DNA of 64,000 nt from Pseudomonas morbosilactucae (lineage in GTDB: Bacteria; Pseudomonadota; Gammaproteobacteria; Pseudomonadales; Pseudomonadaceae), in the NCBI RefSeq assembly GCF_023241715.1, contig NZ_JALQCW010000039.1:30618-94617 (forward strand), read 5' to 3'. Both the position numbers and the translations under genes were made by a program. How positions within the stretch are numbered: the first letter of the stretch is position 1; every line of letters begins with the position of its first letter. Below the pieces are notes generated by a model. The model was not told where the DNA came from. It did no database searches and saw only the letters and a program-made list of their open reading frames with translations. Below are positions 27,213 through 36,293 of this stretch, one piece after another.

Positions 27213-29092
27213 GGCCGCGGCCCGGCACGCAGGATCGACGGCTCCAGGCCGCGATACAGCGCCTCGACTTTGTCCGCGCGCCACTGCAACACCGCCCGCT
27301 GGTTGATCGAACCCTTGTCGGTGATCTCGCCACGGTCGATGGACGCCGGCTCGTCGAGCAAGGCAATCCATTCCAGGCGGCTGGCGTTGCCATTGGCATC
27401 GCGATTCAGGCGTTGCAGCCACTCGGCGAACCACTGGCGCACCGGCACGCTGGCCAGAACCTGGGCATCGCTGGCCTCGGCTCCAAGGCCCGACAGGCGT
27501 CGGCACTCGAACAGCCGTGGGAACACCAGGGCGCCCAGGCATTCACGGTCCGGCGCCGCGACCACCAGGTCCTGCACATAGGGCGAGCCTTCCAGCACCG
27601 CGCGATTGCGCAGCGGGCCGACGCTGACAAACACCCCGGAAGACAGCTTGAAGTCCTCGGCAATGCGCCCGTCGAACATCAGGCCCAGTTGTGGGTCCCG
27701 GGGGTCGGCGAGCTTCAGGGCATCGCCGGAGCAGTAGAAGCCTTGTTCGTCGAACACCTCGGCGGTTTGCTGCGGCGCACGCCAGTAGCAGGGCATGATG
27801 TGCGGCCCACGAAAACGCCCTTCGAGCTTGCCGTCCACCGGCACCAGGCGCACTTCACAGCCCGGTGCAGGCAGGCCGATGTAACCGGCCATGGACAACG
27901 GCCCCGTGGTGAAAGTGCACGACGGCGAGGCTTCGGTCATGCCCAGCCCGGCCATCATGCGGATGCGTTCGCCACAATGCTGTTCGGCGACCCGATCGAG
28001 GCGGTCCCAGATGCTCTGGGACAGGCCGGCGGCAGCGAAAAAGAACAGGCTGATGCGGGCGAAAAAGCGCTCCCGCAGTTCGGCATCCTGCTCCAGGGCA
28101 TTGACCAACTCTTCCCAGCCCTTGGGCACGGTGAGGTACGCGGTGGGCGACACCTCCTTGAGGTTGCGCAGGGTTTCGGCAAAGCCCTGGGCGGTGGGCT
28201 TGCCGTCGTCCAGGTAAAAGGTCCCGCCGTTGTAGAGCACGATGCCGACGTTGTGGCTGCCGCCAAAGGTGTGGTTCCACGGTAGCCAGTCCACCAGCAC
28301 CGGCGGTTCTTCACCGAACACCGGGAAGGTCTGCAACAGCATCTGCTGGTTGGCGCAGAGCATGCGTTGGGTGGTGACCACCGCCTTGGGCAGCTTGGTC
28401 GAACCTGAGGTGAAGAGGAACTTGGCGATGCTGTCCGGTCCGGTGGCGGCAAAGGCCGCTTCCGCCTCGGCCGCACCGGGTTGTTCGAGCAGGCTGGCGA
28501 AACTGGCCTGGGTGCGCCCGGCGATCTGCCCGCGCAGGGTAATCAACGGCGTCTCAGGCGGCAGCACTGCGTTGATCGCCCGCTCGAAGGCGGCCGCCTC
28601 GCTGACGTAGACCAGCCCCGGCTGCAACAGGTCGCAGACATGGCGCAGCTTGGCGAAGTCCTGGGACAGCAGCGAATAGGCCGGCGACACCGGGCAATAG
28701 GGAATCCCAGCATACATAGCGCCCAGGGCCATCTGCAGGTGTTCGATGTCATTGCCCGAGAGCAAGGCCAGGGGCCGTTCTGCGGACAAGCCGTAACTCA
28801 ACAGGCTTTGGGCAATGGCGCGGACGCTGTCGAGCATCTCGGCGTAACTGACCCGACGCCAGTCACCGTCGGCCTGGCGGGCAGCAATAAAAGTCTGTTG
28901 CGGGCGCACCAGGGCCCAATGCAGCAAGCGGTCCAGCAGGCGCTTGGGCAATTCGCCCAAGGCTTCCTGGGAGCGCATGTGCAGCACGCCCTGCTCTTCG
29001 GTGACCTCGACCGCCGCGCGACCGATGGACACCTGGCGATAGCGCGGGGCGCTGGCCGGGGTGTGGGATGGCGATCTGAATTCGGAACTCAC
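27209..29092 (-). CDS. fcs: Feruloyl-CoA synthetase
   Basis: An AMP-forming acyl-CoA ligase that activates ferulate (and p-coumarate or caffeate) to the CoA thioester, the first step of the pathway. The adenylation motif FLFTSGSTKLPKAVVTTQ is clear at about residues 235-252, along with the later GLGMTEASP and YCSGDALK motifs. I chose GTG at 29092 because an ideal GGAGG lies eight bases upstream; this gives 627 aa. An ATG at 29107 would add five residues but has a poor ribosome site. It couples to the thiolase by ATGA overlap. Two overlapping AATAACAA motifs sit about 90 bases upstream, suggesting Crc/Hfq repression. Confidence 0.93.
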   Translation of the reverse strand: MSSEFRSPSHTPASAPRYRQVSIGRAAVEVTEEQGVLHMRSQEALGELPKRLLDRLLHWALVRPQQTFIAARQADGDWRRVSYAEMLDSVRAIAQSLLSYGLSAERPLALLSGNDIEHLQMALGAMYAGIPYCPVSPAYSLLSQDFAKLRHVCDLLQPGLVYVSEAAAFERAINAVLPPETPLITLRGQIAGRTQASFASLLEQPGAAEAEAAFAATGPDSIAKFLFTSGSTKLPKAVVTTQRMLCANQQMLLQTFPVFGEEPPVLVDWLPWNHTFGGSHNVGIVLYNGGTFYLDDGKPTAQGFAETLRNLKEVSPTAYLTVPKGWEELVNALEQDAELRERFFARISLFFFAAAGLSQSIWDRLDRVAEQHCGERIRMMAGLGMTEASPSCTFTTGPLSMAGYIGLPAPGCEVRLVPVDGKLEGRFRGPHIMPCYWRAPQQTAEVFDEQGFYCSGDALKLADPRDPQLGLMFDGRIAEDFKLSSGVFVSVGPLRNRAVLEGSPYVQDLVVAAPDRECLGALVFPRLFECRRLSGLGAEASDAQVLASVPVRQWFAEWLQRLNRDANGNASRLEWIALLDEPASIDRGEITDKGSINQRAVLQWRADKVEALYRGLEPSILRAGPRP

Positions 29093-29176
29093 GTGCTTGT
29101 CCTCCATCAAGGCACGCCGGCGCCAAGCCGCACGGGGCGACGGGCTGTCCTGGCGTGGCAGCCGGTGGCTGCAGCC

Positions 29177-29190
29177 TTGTTATTGTTATT
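29177..29190 (-). promoter_or_regulatory. Crc/Hfq catabolite-activity motifs upstream of fcs
   Basis: Two overlapping AATAACAA copies on the mRNA sense, matching the AANAANAA consensus bound by Hfq/Crc. They lie about 85-100 bases before fcs, in the 160-base gap after vdh. Confidence 0.45.
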
Positions 29191-29252
29191 TCTGCCTTGC
29201 ACGGGGGCGACGGGCTTTTTAGCCAGCCCGCGCCCAACGCGGCGACGCCTGC

Positions 29253-30701
29253 TCAGATCGGGTAATGCCGTGGGCCGTTCTGCAACGTCACCCAGCGCAA
29301 CTGAGTGAAATGCTCGATGGACGCCTTGCCACCAAAACTGCCGTAACCACTGGACTTGACGCCGCCAAAGGGCATTTGCGCCTCGTCGTGCACGGTGGGG
29401 CCGTTGATGTGGCAGATGCCCGACTCGACCCGCTGCGCCAACGCCAGGGCCCGCCCGGTGTCACGGCTGAAGATCGCCGCCGACAGGCCGAACTCGGAAT
29501 CGTTGGCCAGGCGCAGCAGCTCTTCATCACCCTCGCCACGCAGCACCACTGCCACCGGGCCGAAGGACTCTTCGCGGTACAGGCGCATCTCTGGGGTCAC
29601 GCCGTCCAGCAGGGTCGCTTGCAGGATGCTGCCGGCCAACTGCCCGCCAGCCACCAGGGTTGCGCCTTTGCCGACGGCATCGTCGATCAGCAACTTGATC
29701 CGCTCACCGGCGTGGCTGTCCACCAGGGAGCCGAGCACCGAGCCTTCGGCGTTGGGGTTACCGGCGGGCAAGGTGGCGATCTTCGCCGTCAGCTTGGCGA
29801 CAAAGGCATCGGCCACCTGGGCATCGACGATCAGGCGCTCGGTGGACATGCAAATCTGCCCCTGGTTGAAGTAGGCGCCAAAGGCCGCGGCCTCCACTGC
29901 CGCGTCCAAGTCGGCGTCCGCCAGCACCAGGAACGGCGCCTTGCCCCCCAGCTCCAGCAACGCCGGTTTCAAGTGGCGGGCCGAGAGTTCACCGACAATC
30001 CGCCCGACATGGGTCGAGCCGGTGAAGTTGACCCGGCGCACTGCCGGGTTGGCGATCAGTCGCTCGACAATCGCCGGGGCGTCCTTGGGGTCGTTGCTGA
30101 TGACGTTGACCACGCCGTCACCCAGGCCGGCGTCTTGCAGCACCTGGCCGATCAAGCGGTGCACCGCAGGGCTCAATTCCGACGCCTTGAGCACCACCGT
30201 ATTGCCACAGGCCAGGGGCATGGCGATGGCACGGGTGGCAAGGATCACCGGGGCGTTCCACGGGGCGATACCCAGCACCACGCCGCAGGGTTGGCGCAGG
30301 GCCATGGCAAAGCTGCCCGGCACATCGGAAGGAATGACTTCGCCATTGATCTGGGTGGTCATGGAGGCCGCTTCACGCAGCATGTTGGCCGCCAAATGCA
30401 CGTTGAAGCCATACCAATTGGCCATGGCGCCGGTCTCGCCGGCGGCGGCGATGAATTCGCCGCTGCGGGCCTGCAATTGTTCGGCGGCACGCAACAAACG
30501 GGTGCGCCGCTCATTGGGCGCCAGGGCGGCCCAGGCGGGGAACGCCGCTTGCGCAGCGGCCACGGCGGCGTCGGCATCGTCCAGGGTGGCCGCGGCGACC
30601 CGCGACACCACTTCACCGGTCACCGGGTTACGCCGTTCAAAGGTTCGACCGTCGCGGGCGGGGCACGACTGGCCGCCGATCAACAGGGGCACGTCCAGCA
30701 T
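29253..30701 (-). CDS. vdh: Vanillin dehydrogenase (NAD-dependent aldehyde dehydrogenase)
   Basis: A 482-aa aldehyde dehydrogenase that oxidises vanillin (or 4-hydroxybenzaldehyde) to the acid. Asn149 (APWNA), Glu250 (LELGGKAPF) and the nucleophile Cys284 (GQICMSTER) are all in place. The ATG at 30701 has an AGAGGAATC ribosome site. It sits between ech and fcs in the order typical of Pseudomonas ferulate clusters, which makes the vanillin assignment much safer than sequence alone. No signal peptide; cytoplasmic. No vanA/vanB demethylase is in the window, so vanillate must be handled by genes elsewhere. A second, different aldehyde dehydrogenase lies at 49783-51258. Confidence 0.92.
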   Translation of the reverse strand: MLDVPLLIGGQSCPARDGRTFERRNPVTGEVVSRVAAATLDDADAAVAAAQAAFPAWAALAPNERRTRLLRAAEQLQARSGEFIAAAGETGAMANWYGFNVHLAANMLREAASMTTQINGEVIPSDVPGSFAMALRQPCGVVLGIAPWNAPVILATRAIAMPLACGNTVVLKASELSPAVHRLIGQVLQDAGLGDGVVNVISNDPKDAPAIVERLIANPAVRRVNFTGSTHVGRIVGELSARHLKPALLELGGKAPFLVLADADLDAAVEAAAFGAYFNQGQICMSTERLIVDAQVADAFVAKLTAKIATLPAGNPNAEGSVLGSLVDSHAGERIKLLIDDAVGKGATLVAGGQLAGSILQATLLDGVTPEMRLYREESFGPVAVVLRGEGDEELLRLANDSEFGLSAAIFSRDTGRALALAQRVESGICHINGPTVHDEAQMPFGGVKSSGYGSFGGKASIEHFTQLRWVTLQNGPRHYPI

Positions 30702-30818
30702 GGTGATTCCTCTTTATTGTCTTTATCGGGAATTCGTTCGAGGGGCTCACAGTAGCGCCAAGGCACGGGGGCGAACAGCCGGCGCCCCTCGAGGTTCACC
30801 GGCGCGCCCCGCTCGGTC

Positions 30819-31649
30819 TCAGCGCTTGTAGGCCTGCAAGCCGGGCTTGATGCTCTTGTCGTCGAGGAACTGCTTCATGCCCTGTTCACGACCGCCTTCG
30901 GTGTCCAGCAGACGCGACTGATCGAGCTTGGCGTACAGGTAGTCTTCGTTCTGCTCCCAGGTCAGCTCGCGGCAGCGCTTGAAGCCGTGCTTGGCAGCAC
31001 GCAGCACCACCGGGTTTTTCTCCAGCAGGTTGCGCGCCAGGTCGATGGTCACTTCCCGCAGCTGGGCCAGGGGCACGCTTTCGTTGACCAGGCCCATCTC
31101 GGCGGCTTTCTGCCCGCCGAAGGTTTTGCCGGTCATGATGTAGTACAGCGACTGGCGGTGGCCCACGGTGTCGGCCATGGCCTTGCTCACCAGGTTGCCC
31201 GGCGGGATGCCCCAGTTGATTTCCGACAGGCCGAAGGTGGCCTCGTCGGCGCAGATCGCCAGGTCGCAAGCCACCAGCGGGCTGAAACCGCCACCGAAGC
31301 ACCAGCCGTTGACCATGGCGATGGTGGGCTTGGCGTACATGCGCAGCAGTTTCCACTGCCATTGGGAGGCTTCGCGGCGGATTTTTTCCTGGAGGATTTC
31401 CGGGCCGGCGTCGACTTCACGGAAGTATTCCTTGAGGTCCATGCCCGCGGTCCAGGATTCACCGGCACCGGTCAGCACCAGCACGCCGGCGTCCGCGTCC
31501 TGCTCCAGGGTTTCCAGCACATCGATCATTTCCCGATTCAGGGTCGGGCTCATGGCGTTGCGTTTTTCCGGGCGATTGAGGATCACCCAGGCAATGCCTT
31601 CCTCGAGTTCGACTTTGACGGTGCTCCAGCGGCCTTCGTATTTGCTCAT
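30819..31649 (-). CDS. ech: p-Hydroxycinnamoyl-CoA hydratase/lyase (feruloyl-CoA hydratase/aldolase)
   Basis: A crotonase-fold enzyme that hydrates feruloyl-CoA and then cleaves it to vanillin and acetyl-CoA. It has 276 residues, the same as the characterised P. fluorescens HCHL, and keeps the residues known for that enzyme: Glu143 (GLSEINWG) and Tyr239 (YLYAKLD), with the oxyanion-hole regions around Met70 and Gly120. It is the first gene of the minus-strand operon ech-vdh-fcs-aat-acd, divergent from the MarR regulator. An AAGAACAA motif lies just upstream of the start on the mRNA, and an inverted repeat at 31705-31723 probably serves as operator. Very secure call. Confidence 0.95.
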   Translation of the reverse strand: MSKYEGRWSTVKVELEEGIAWVILNRPEKRNAMSPTLNREMIDVLETLEQDADAGVLVLTGAGESWTAGMDLKEYFREVDAGPEILQEKIRREASQWQWKLLRMYAKPTIAMVNGWCFGGGFSPLVACDLAICADEATFGLSEINWGIPPGNLVSKAMADTVGHRQSLYYIMTGKTFGGQKAAEMGLVNESVPLAQLREVTIDLARNLLEKNPVVLRAAKHGFKRCRELTWEQNEDYLYAKLDQSRLLDTEGGREQGMKQFLDDKSIKPGLQAYKR

Positions 31650-31662
31650 GGTGTGTGCTCTC

Positions 31663-31670
31663 TTGTTCTT
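31663..31670 (-). promoter_or_regulatory. Crc/Hfq catabolite-activity motif in the ech leader
   Basis: AAGAACAA on the mRNA sense, a perfect AANAANAA match about 14 bases before the ech ATG and next to the ribosome-binding region. Confidence 0.5.
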
Positions 31671-31704
31671 GGCTTGACGATGGGTAAAAACTAAACCGGC
31701 GAAT

Positions 31705-31723
31705 TAGTTATGTCAATTAACTA
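31705..31723. promoter_or_regulatory. Candidate FerR operator between ech and the MarR gene
   Basis: Inverted repeat TAGTTA-N7-TAACTA in the AT-rich divergent region. MarR-family repressors usually bind palindromes of this size. A related TTGTTA-N6-TAACAA repeat lies in front of the porin/transporter pair (33837-33854), consistent with one regulon. Confidence 0.5.
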
Positions 31724-31862
31724 TTAATCAAATTAACCAAATATTTTCAGCACCCGGATCACGGCAAGGGCAGATGGATGTGCGACAAGCCGTAGCTATC
31801 GCCGAGCAACCTCGGCAAACTAGATAGCCTTGTTAACCGCCCACCTGAGGATTACCCCCGCA

Positions 31863-32351
31863 ATGGCCAAGTCGTCCAAGCTCGTCGCCCCCACCGAAGC
31901 CCTCGCCGTCGCCGCCGACACCCAGGCGCCGCTGGACTCCGCGCTGGACGACCTGATCGGCTACGCCATGCGCCGGGCCCAGTTGAAGCTGTTCCAGAAC
32001 CTCATCAGCCGCCTGTCTGCCCACGACCTGCGCCCCGCACAGTTCTCGGCCCTGGCGATCATCGAGCAGAACCCGGGGCTGATGCAGGCGGACCTGGCCC
32101 GGGCGCTGGCTATCGAGCCGCCCCAGGTGGTGCCGCTGCTGAACAAACTGGAAGAACGGGCGCTGGCGGTCCGCGTGCGCTGCAAGCCGGACAAACGCTC
32201 CTACGGGATTTTCCTCAGCAAGACCGGCGAGACCCTGCTCAAGGAACTCAAACAGATCGCCGCCCAGAGCGACCTGGACGCCACGGCCGCCCTCGACGAG
32301 CAAGAGCGCGAGCAACTGCTGCGGCTGTTGAAGAAGGTCTATCAGGACTGA
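31863..32351 (+). CDS. ferR: MarR-family regulator of hydroxycinnamate catabolism (FerR-like)
   Basis: A 162-aa winged-helix repressor of the MarR family, divergent from ech as in other Pseudomonas ferulate clusters. Such regulators are normally released by hydroxycinnamoyl-CoA thioesters. The wHTH core is visible at about residues 60-125 (RPAQFSALAIIEQNPGLMQA, then LARALAIEPPQVVPLLNKLE, then the wing KPDKRSYGIFLS). ATG at 31863 has GAGGA upstream; an in-frame start at 31830 would add eleven residues and is less likely. The gene symbol is given from position and family; ligand and operator are inference. Confidence 0.85.
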   Translation: MAKSSKLVAPTEALAVAADTQAPLDSALDDLIGYAMRRAQLKLFQNLISRLSAHDLRPAQFSALAIIEQNPGLMQADLARALAIEPPQVVPLLNKLEERALAVRVRCKPDKRSYGIFLSKTGETLLKELKQIAAQSDLDATAALDEQEREQLLRLLKKVYQD

Positions 32352-32396
32352 AGCGCGAGGCCGGCACGCCCCTGACGGAGCGGCCGGCCCCCTGCC

Positions 32397-33707
32397 TTAC
32401 CAGATCGGCAGGCTGTAGGTCACCAGGAAACGGGTCTGGTTTTCATCGCGAAAGGCCGCACCGGCCGGGAAGTCATTGCGGTAGATCGACTTGCGCGCCA
32501 CCAGCCCGACGTTTTTCAGCGGGCCACTCTGCACCACATACCCCAACTCCATCTGGAACTCCCGCTCCTTGCGGTCCTCGGCGTTCAACGACGCCAGCTC
32601 GATGTGGTCGCCGCGCACATAGCGCAGGCGGCTCTTGAGCCCGGGCACCCCGGCGGCGGCAAAGTCGTAGTCGTAGATGGCCTGCCAGGTGCGCTCCTTG
32701 GCGTTGAGAAAGTCCGAACTCATGGTCAGTTCGCTCATGCCCATCAACTCGGTGCCGGACACATAAGGCGTGGCCGTGTCACCGCTGGCGTGCATGTAGC
32801 CCAGGCTCAGCCGGTGGCCCCCGAAACGGTAGCCGAACAGCGCCGAGAGGTTGCGGTTGTCCACCTTGCCGGCCTTGGCGCTGCCGTCCTCGTCACTGAA
32901 AAAGCTGCGCAGGTCGGTGGTCAGCACGCCGTCGCCGAGCTTGAGGTTGTGCAGCAGGGCCAGGGTGTTCTGCTGGTACAGATCCGCCACTTCAGCGTGG
33001 TAGGCGCGCAGGCTGAGGTCCGGATTGACCTGGTAATCACCCCCCAGGTAGGCCATGTGCGAGGTGGTCGCCGTGGCCTTGAAACGCCCGTTGGGCGAGG
33101 CAATGCTCATGGGCTGGTAGTCGGTGGAATCGCGCTTGTTGATGCGGTCGATGTAGCCGGCGTTGAGGGTCAGCCCTTCGATGTCCTTGGAACTGAGGAT
33201 GGTCCCGCGAAAGGTCTGGGGCAGCAGGCGTGAGGGGCTGGCAAAGGCAAACGGCAGGAAGATCGACACGTCGCCGGTCTTTACCGTGGTCTGGGCCAGG
33301 CGCACCTTGGCGGTCAGGCCCAGGCGCGAGTATTCGTCGGCGGCGCGCTTATCGCTCTTGCCCACCGGCAGCAACTCGGTGCCGCTGCGGTCCGGCGAGG
33401 AGTCCAGCTTGAGCCCCATCAGCCCCCGGGCATCAAGACCGAACCCCAGGGTGCCCTCGGTGTAGCCCGATTCCATGTTGAAGATAAAACCCTGGGCCCA
33501 TTCCCGGGCGGCGGTCTTGGCGCCATCGTCCTTGTAGTCACGGTCCAGGTAGTAATTGCGCAGCGTCAGGGTGCCGTGGCTGTCATCGATAAAGCCGGCG
33601 GCCAGCAACTGCGGGGAACACAGGCTCAAGCCGAGCAAGGCCAGGCAAGGGGCGCGTAGAGGTATGGCGAAGGGCGCCGCGAGGGCGTCCTGAGGGAGTC
33701 TTGGCAT
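32397..33707 (-). CDS. OprD-family outer-membrane porin, probably for aromatic acids
   Basis: A substrate-specific 18-stranded porin of the OprD family, 436 aa with a signal peptide ending near residue 36 (SPQLLAAGF). Family marks are FIDDSHGTLTLRNYYLDRDY at the mature N-terminus, EWAQGFIFNMESGYTEGTLG, and the C-terminal ending TRFLVTYSLPIW with an aromatic last residue. It lies divergent from the AAHS transporter and next to the ferulate genes, so hydroxycinnamate or vanillate uptake is likely, but the specific substrate is inference. AACAACAA and AACAATAA motifs directly upstream of its start suggest Crc control. The ATG at 33707 has a weak ribosome site. Confidence 0.9.
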   Translation of the reverse strand: MPRLPQDALAAPFAIPLRAPCLALLGLSLCSPQLLAAGFIDDSHGTLTLRNYYLDRDYKDDGAKTAAREWAQGFIFNMESGYTEGTLGFGLDARGLMGLKLDSSPDRSGTELLPVGKSDKRAADEYSRLGLTAKVRLAQTTVKTGDVSIFLPFAFASPSRLLPQTFRGTILSSKDIEGLTLNAGYIDRINKRDSTDYQPMSIASPNGRFKATATTSHMAYLGGDYQVNPDLSLRAYHAEVADLYQQNTLALLHNLKLGDGVLTTDLRSFFSDEDGSAKAGKVDNRNLSALFGYRFGGHRLSLGYMHASGDTATPYVSGTELMGMSELTMSSDFLNAKERTWQAIYDYDFAAAGVPGLKSRLRYVRGDHIELASLNAEDRKEREFQMELGYVVQSGPLKNVGLVARKSIYRNDFPAGAAFRDENQTRFLVTYSLPIW

Positions 33708-33720
33708 GTTCGATGTCCAT

Positions 33721-33731
33721 TTATTGTTGTT
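33721..33731 (-). promoter_or_regulatory. Crc/Hfq catabolite-activity motifs in the porin leader
   Basis: AACAACAA and AACAATAA overlap on the mRNA sense, 14-24 bases before the porin ATG. Both fit AANAANAA. Confidence 0.5.
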
Positions 33732-34005
33732 GTTTTTCGCTCGGTCCCGGCCTGGGTCGGGCCGATCCGTGGACAGAGAATGGAAACAGCCGGGGGATGT
33801 CGTCAATCGCCAGTAGCCGATAATCGAACATTAATATTGTTATCTATTTAACAAATATATTTCATACAGATACTCAACCTACTGATTTACATAGGTTTAA
33901 CACGCAATATTAGACATAAAATAGATTCTGTTCTTTTTTTAGTTATCTTTGTTAATCTTAATTTCGACCTGTCACGGCGCCCGTTCGCCCCAGGCCCAGC
34001 ACCAC

Positions 34006-34019
34006 AACAAAAACAATAA
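34006..34019 (+). promoter_or_regulatory. Crc/Hfq catabolite-activity motifs in the AAHS transporter leader
   Basis: AACAAAAA and AACAATAA overlap immediately before the GAGG ribosome site of the transporter gene, an ideal place for Hfq/Crc to block translation. Confidence 0.55.
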
Positions 34020-34031
34020 CGAGGTTCCGCC

Positions 34032-35248
34032 ATGGATCACCCATCACGTCGTACGACGCTGACTATCGCTTTGTGTTTTATCGTAGCGCTGATCGAAGGT
34101 TTTGACCTGCAAGCCGCCGGCACGGCGCCGCGGGCCTGCGCCAGACCTTTGCCCTGGACCCGAAAATGATGGGCTGGGTGTTCAGCGCCGGGATCATCGG
34201 CCTGCTCCCCGGGGCCTTCTTCGGCGGCTGGATCGCCGACCGTATCGGACGCAAGAAAATCCTCGTGGGCGCGGTACTGCTGTTCGGCGTGTTCTCGCTG
34301 TGCACCGCCTATGTCGGCAGTTACTCGGGCCTGCTGCTGGTGCGTTTCATGACCGGCCTGGGCCTGGGCGCCGCCCTGCCCAACCTGATCGCCCTGTGCG
34401 CCGAAGCGGTGGGCGAGCAACGCCGCGGCACTGCCATCAGCATCATGTACGCCGGGGTGCCCTTGGGCGGTGCCCTGGCTGCCGTGGTGGCCATGCTGTT
34501 CACCGATCATTGGCAAGCGACCTTCATCATCGGCGGCCTCGCGCCCCTGCTGGTGGCGCCGCTGATGATCCTGCTGCTGCCCGAGTCCAGCGCCTTTCGC
34601 CAGCAACAGGGCAACCCCGGCGTGGCCCGCAGCTCCACCGGCCAGGCGCTGTTCGGCGAAGGCCGGGCGCGCACCACCCTGGCGTTGTGGATGAGCTACT
34701 TCTTCACCCTGACCGTGATGTACATGCTGCTCAACTGGCTGCCGTCGCTGCTGCTGGAGCAAGGCTTCAGCAAGCCCCAGGCGGGCATGGTGCAGATGCT
34801 GTTCAACATCGGCGGCACCCTGGGCTCATTGCTGGGCGGCCTGCTGCTGGACCGCTGCAACGCCATCAAGGTGGTGCTGTTCGTCTACGCCGGCCTGCTC
34901 GCCGCCCTGGCCGGGGTCGGGCTGTCGGTGGGTATTGTGCCGATGGCCAGCGCAGGCTTTGCCGCCGGCCTGTTCGTCATGGCCGCGCAACTGGTGCTGT
35001 ACGCCCTGGCACCACCGTCCTACCCCACCGCTGTGCGGGCTACCGGGGTGGGCGCGGCAGTCGCCATCGGCCGCCTGGGTTCGGTGGCCGGGCCCCTGGC
35101 GGCCGGGCAAATCCTCGCGGCGGGCGCCGGCACCACCGGCGTGCTGCTGGCCACCTCCCCCGGCCTGGTCATCGCCGCCCTGGCCGTGATCACCGTGATT
35201 GCCCAGCCACAGGCCAGTCGTCCGGCCAACGCCAACACCACCGGCTGA
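34032..35248 (+). pseudogene. AAHS-type MFS aromatic-acid transporter, frameshifted near the N-terminus
   Basis: Twelve-helix major-facilitator transporter of the aromatic acid:H+ symporter type, 405 aa if one base is restored. The first 31 codons (IALCFIVALIEGFDLQAAGT) match the family start with its GFD motif. At about 34124-34134 the frame changes and the normal sequence AAGLRQTFALDPKMMGWVF continues in another frame through WIADRIGRKKILVG to 35248. As written, translation stops within about 45 residues. The position next to the porin and ferulate operon suggests uptake of hydroxycinnamates, comparable to HcnK of P. putida. The start at 34032 follows GAGG. Confidence 0.83.
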
Positions 35249-35393
35249 TTCTCTGCCTAGTGCCAGCACCGCTGCCGGCGAGGGCTGAGCGGCGGTGTCC
35301 CCGGCGGTATAGGCGGAGCGCGGAGCGTCCTTGGTGGCGTGACCACGCGGAGCGTGGGAACGAGGAGCAGCGCTGGCGTTATGCAAGGGCGAG

Positions 35394-36293
35394 TTACTGG
35401 GAATCACCCGCCCACAGCCAGTTCCACAGCCCCGGCAGGTGCACACTTTGCCCACTGCTGCGCACGGTGCGGGCCATGGCGGCGCGTTGCAGTTGGGCGG
35501 TGTCGTCGTAGAAGGGCATGGCGGCGGTGGTCACGCCGGTGGCGCGGGCACTGTCCATAAGGATCTGCAAATACTCCTGCAGATGCCGGGCGGTGTAGCG
35601 GTTCAGGTCATGAAAGGTCACCACCACTGGAATCACCCCGTCCACCTCCGGCAAGGCGCCGACAGCGATCTGCTCGCGCACCTCGGACAACTGCCGCAGC
35701 AGGTTGGCGCGGCGGCGCGGGCTGGCGGTGATGCCCCAGACCTTGCCGTCATTGGCACTCAAGTCGGTCAGCAACACGTGCAGCCCATGGCGCTGGTAGG
35801 CGGCAAAGGTGCGCTTGTCGTAATTCCAGAACGGCGGGCGCAGCAGGCTCGGCGGCGCGCCGGTGATCGCTGCAAGGTCGCCAGTGCCATCGCTCAGCGA
35901 CTGTTCGAGTTGCTGCGGGTTCAGGGAGCGGTGGTTGCTGTGCCACGGGGTGGCGGTGTGGAACCCCAACAGGTGCCCGTCCGCATGTTCCCGGGCCATC
36001 AGTGCCCGCCCGATTTCGCTGCCACCGGCACGCGGGGCGCGGGTCTGGAGGAAAAACACCGCCTTGATCCCCGGCAACAAGGGGTTGTGCGCCAGGTCGT
36101 TGAGAACCGACTCGGTCGGGTTGAACAGGCTGGAGGCGCTGGGGCCATCATCGAAGGTCAGCAAAAAACGGATCGGCGGTTGCGCCTGCAAGCGTTGCTG
36201 GGTTTGCGCGGTCAACTCGATCGGCGCGCTGATGCAACCGCCCAGGCCCACGGCGATGGCCAATGCCCCTAACAGGGCGACAAGGTGTTTCAT
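35394..36293 (-). CDS. Polysaccharide deacetylase-family lipoprotein (NodB fold)
   Basis: A 299-aa NodB-type deacetylase homologue with a lipoprotein signal (GLGGC, Cys20). The first catalytic motif TFDDGPS (Asp48-Asp49) is intact, and FHTATPWHSNH around residues 135-145 provides the metal-binding His pair. RPPFWNYD fits the third motif. It would remove N-acetyl groups from a surface polysaccharide or peptidoglycan in the periplasm. The start at 36293 gives the clean lipobox; an upstream frame to 36404 is rejected. No polysaccharide-synthesis genes adjoin it, so the substrate is unknown. Confidence 0.85.
   Translation of the reverse strand: MKHLVALLGALAIAVGLGGCISAPIELTAQTQQRLQAQPPIRFLLTFDDGPSASSLFNPTESVLNDLAHNPLLPGIKAVFFLQTRAPRAGGSEIGRALMAREHADGHLLGFHTATPWHSNHRSLNPQQLEQSLSDGTGDLAAITGAPPSLLRPPFWNYDKRTFAAYQRHGLHVLLTDLSANDGKVWGITASPRRRANLLRQLSEVREQIAVGALPEVDGVIPVVVTFHDLNRYTARHLQEYLQILMDSARATGVTTAAMPFYDDTAQLQRAAMARTVRSSGQSVHLPGLWNWLWAGDSQ

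Larger units (their letters stand above)
33708..34031. other. AT-rich divergent intergenic region (porin / AAHS transporter)
   Basis: 324 bases without a gene. The core (33830-33960) is strikingly AT-rich compared with the rest of the window and holds promoters for both directions. It contains an inverted repeat TTGTTA-N6-TAACAA at 33837-33854, similar to the ferR-ech operator candidate, and TAATCTTAATTT-type stretches near 33950. No RNA gene is evident. Confidence 0.5.

Noticed and set aside
27213..27542. Long N-terminal extension of the thiolase to 27542
   Set aside because: The extension lies within fcs in another frame and has no thiolase-like sequence; the ATGA overlap start at 27212 is standard.
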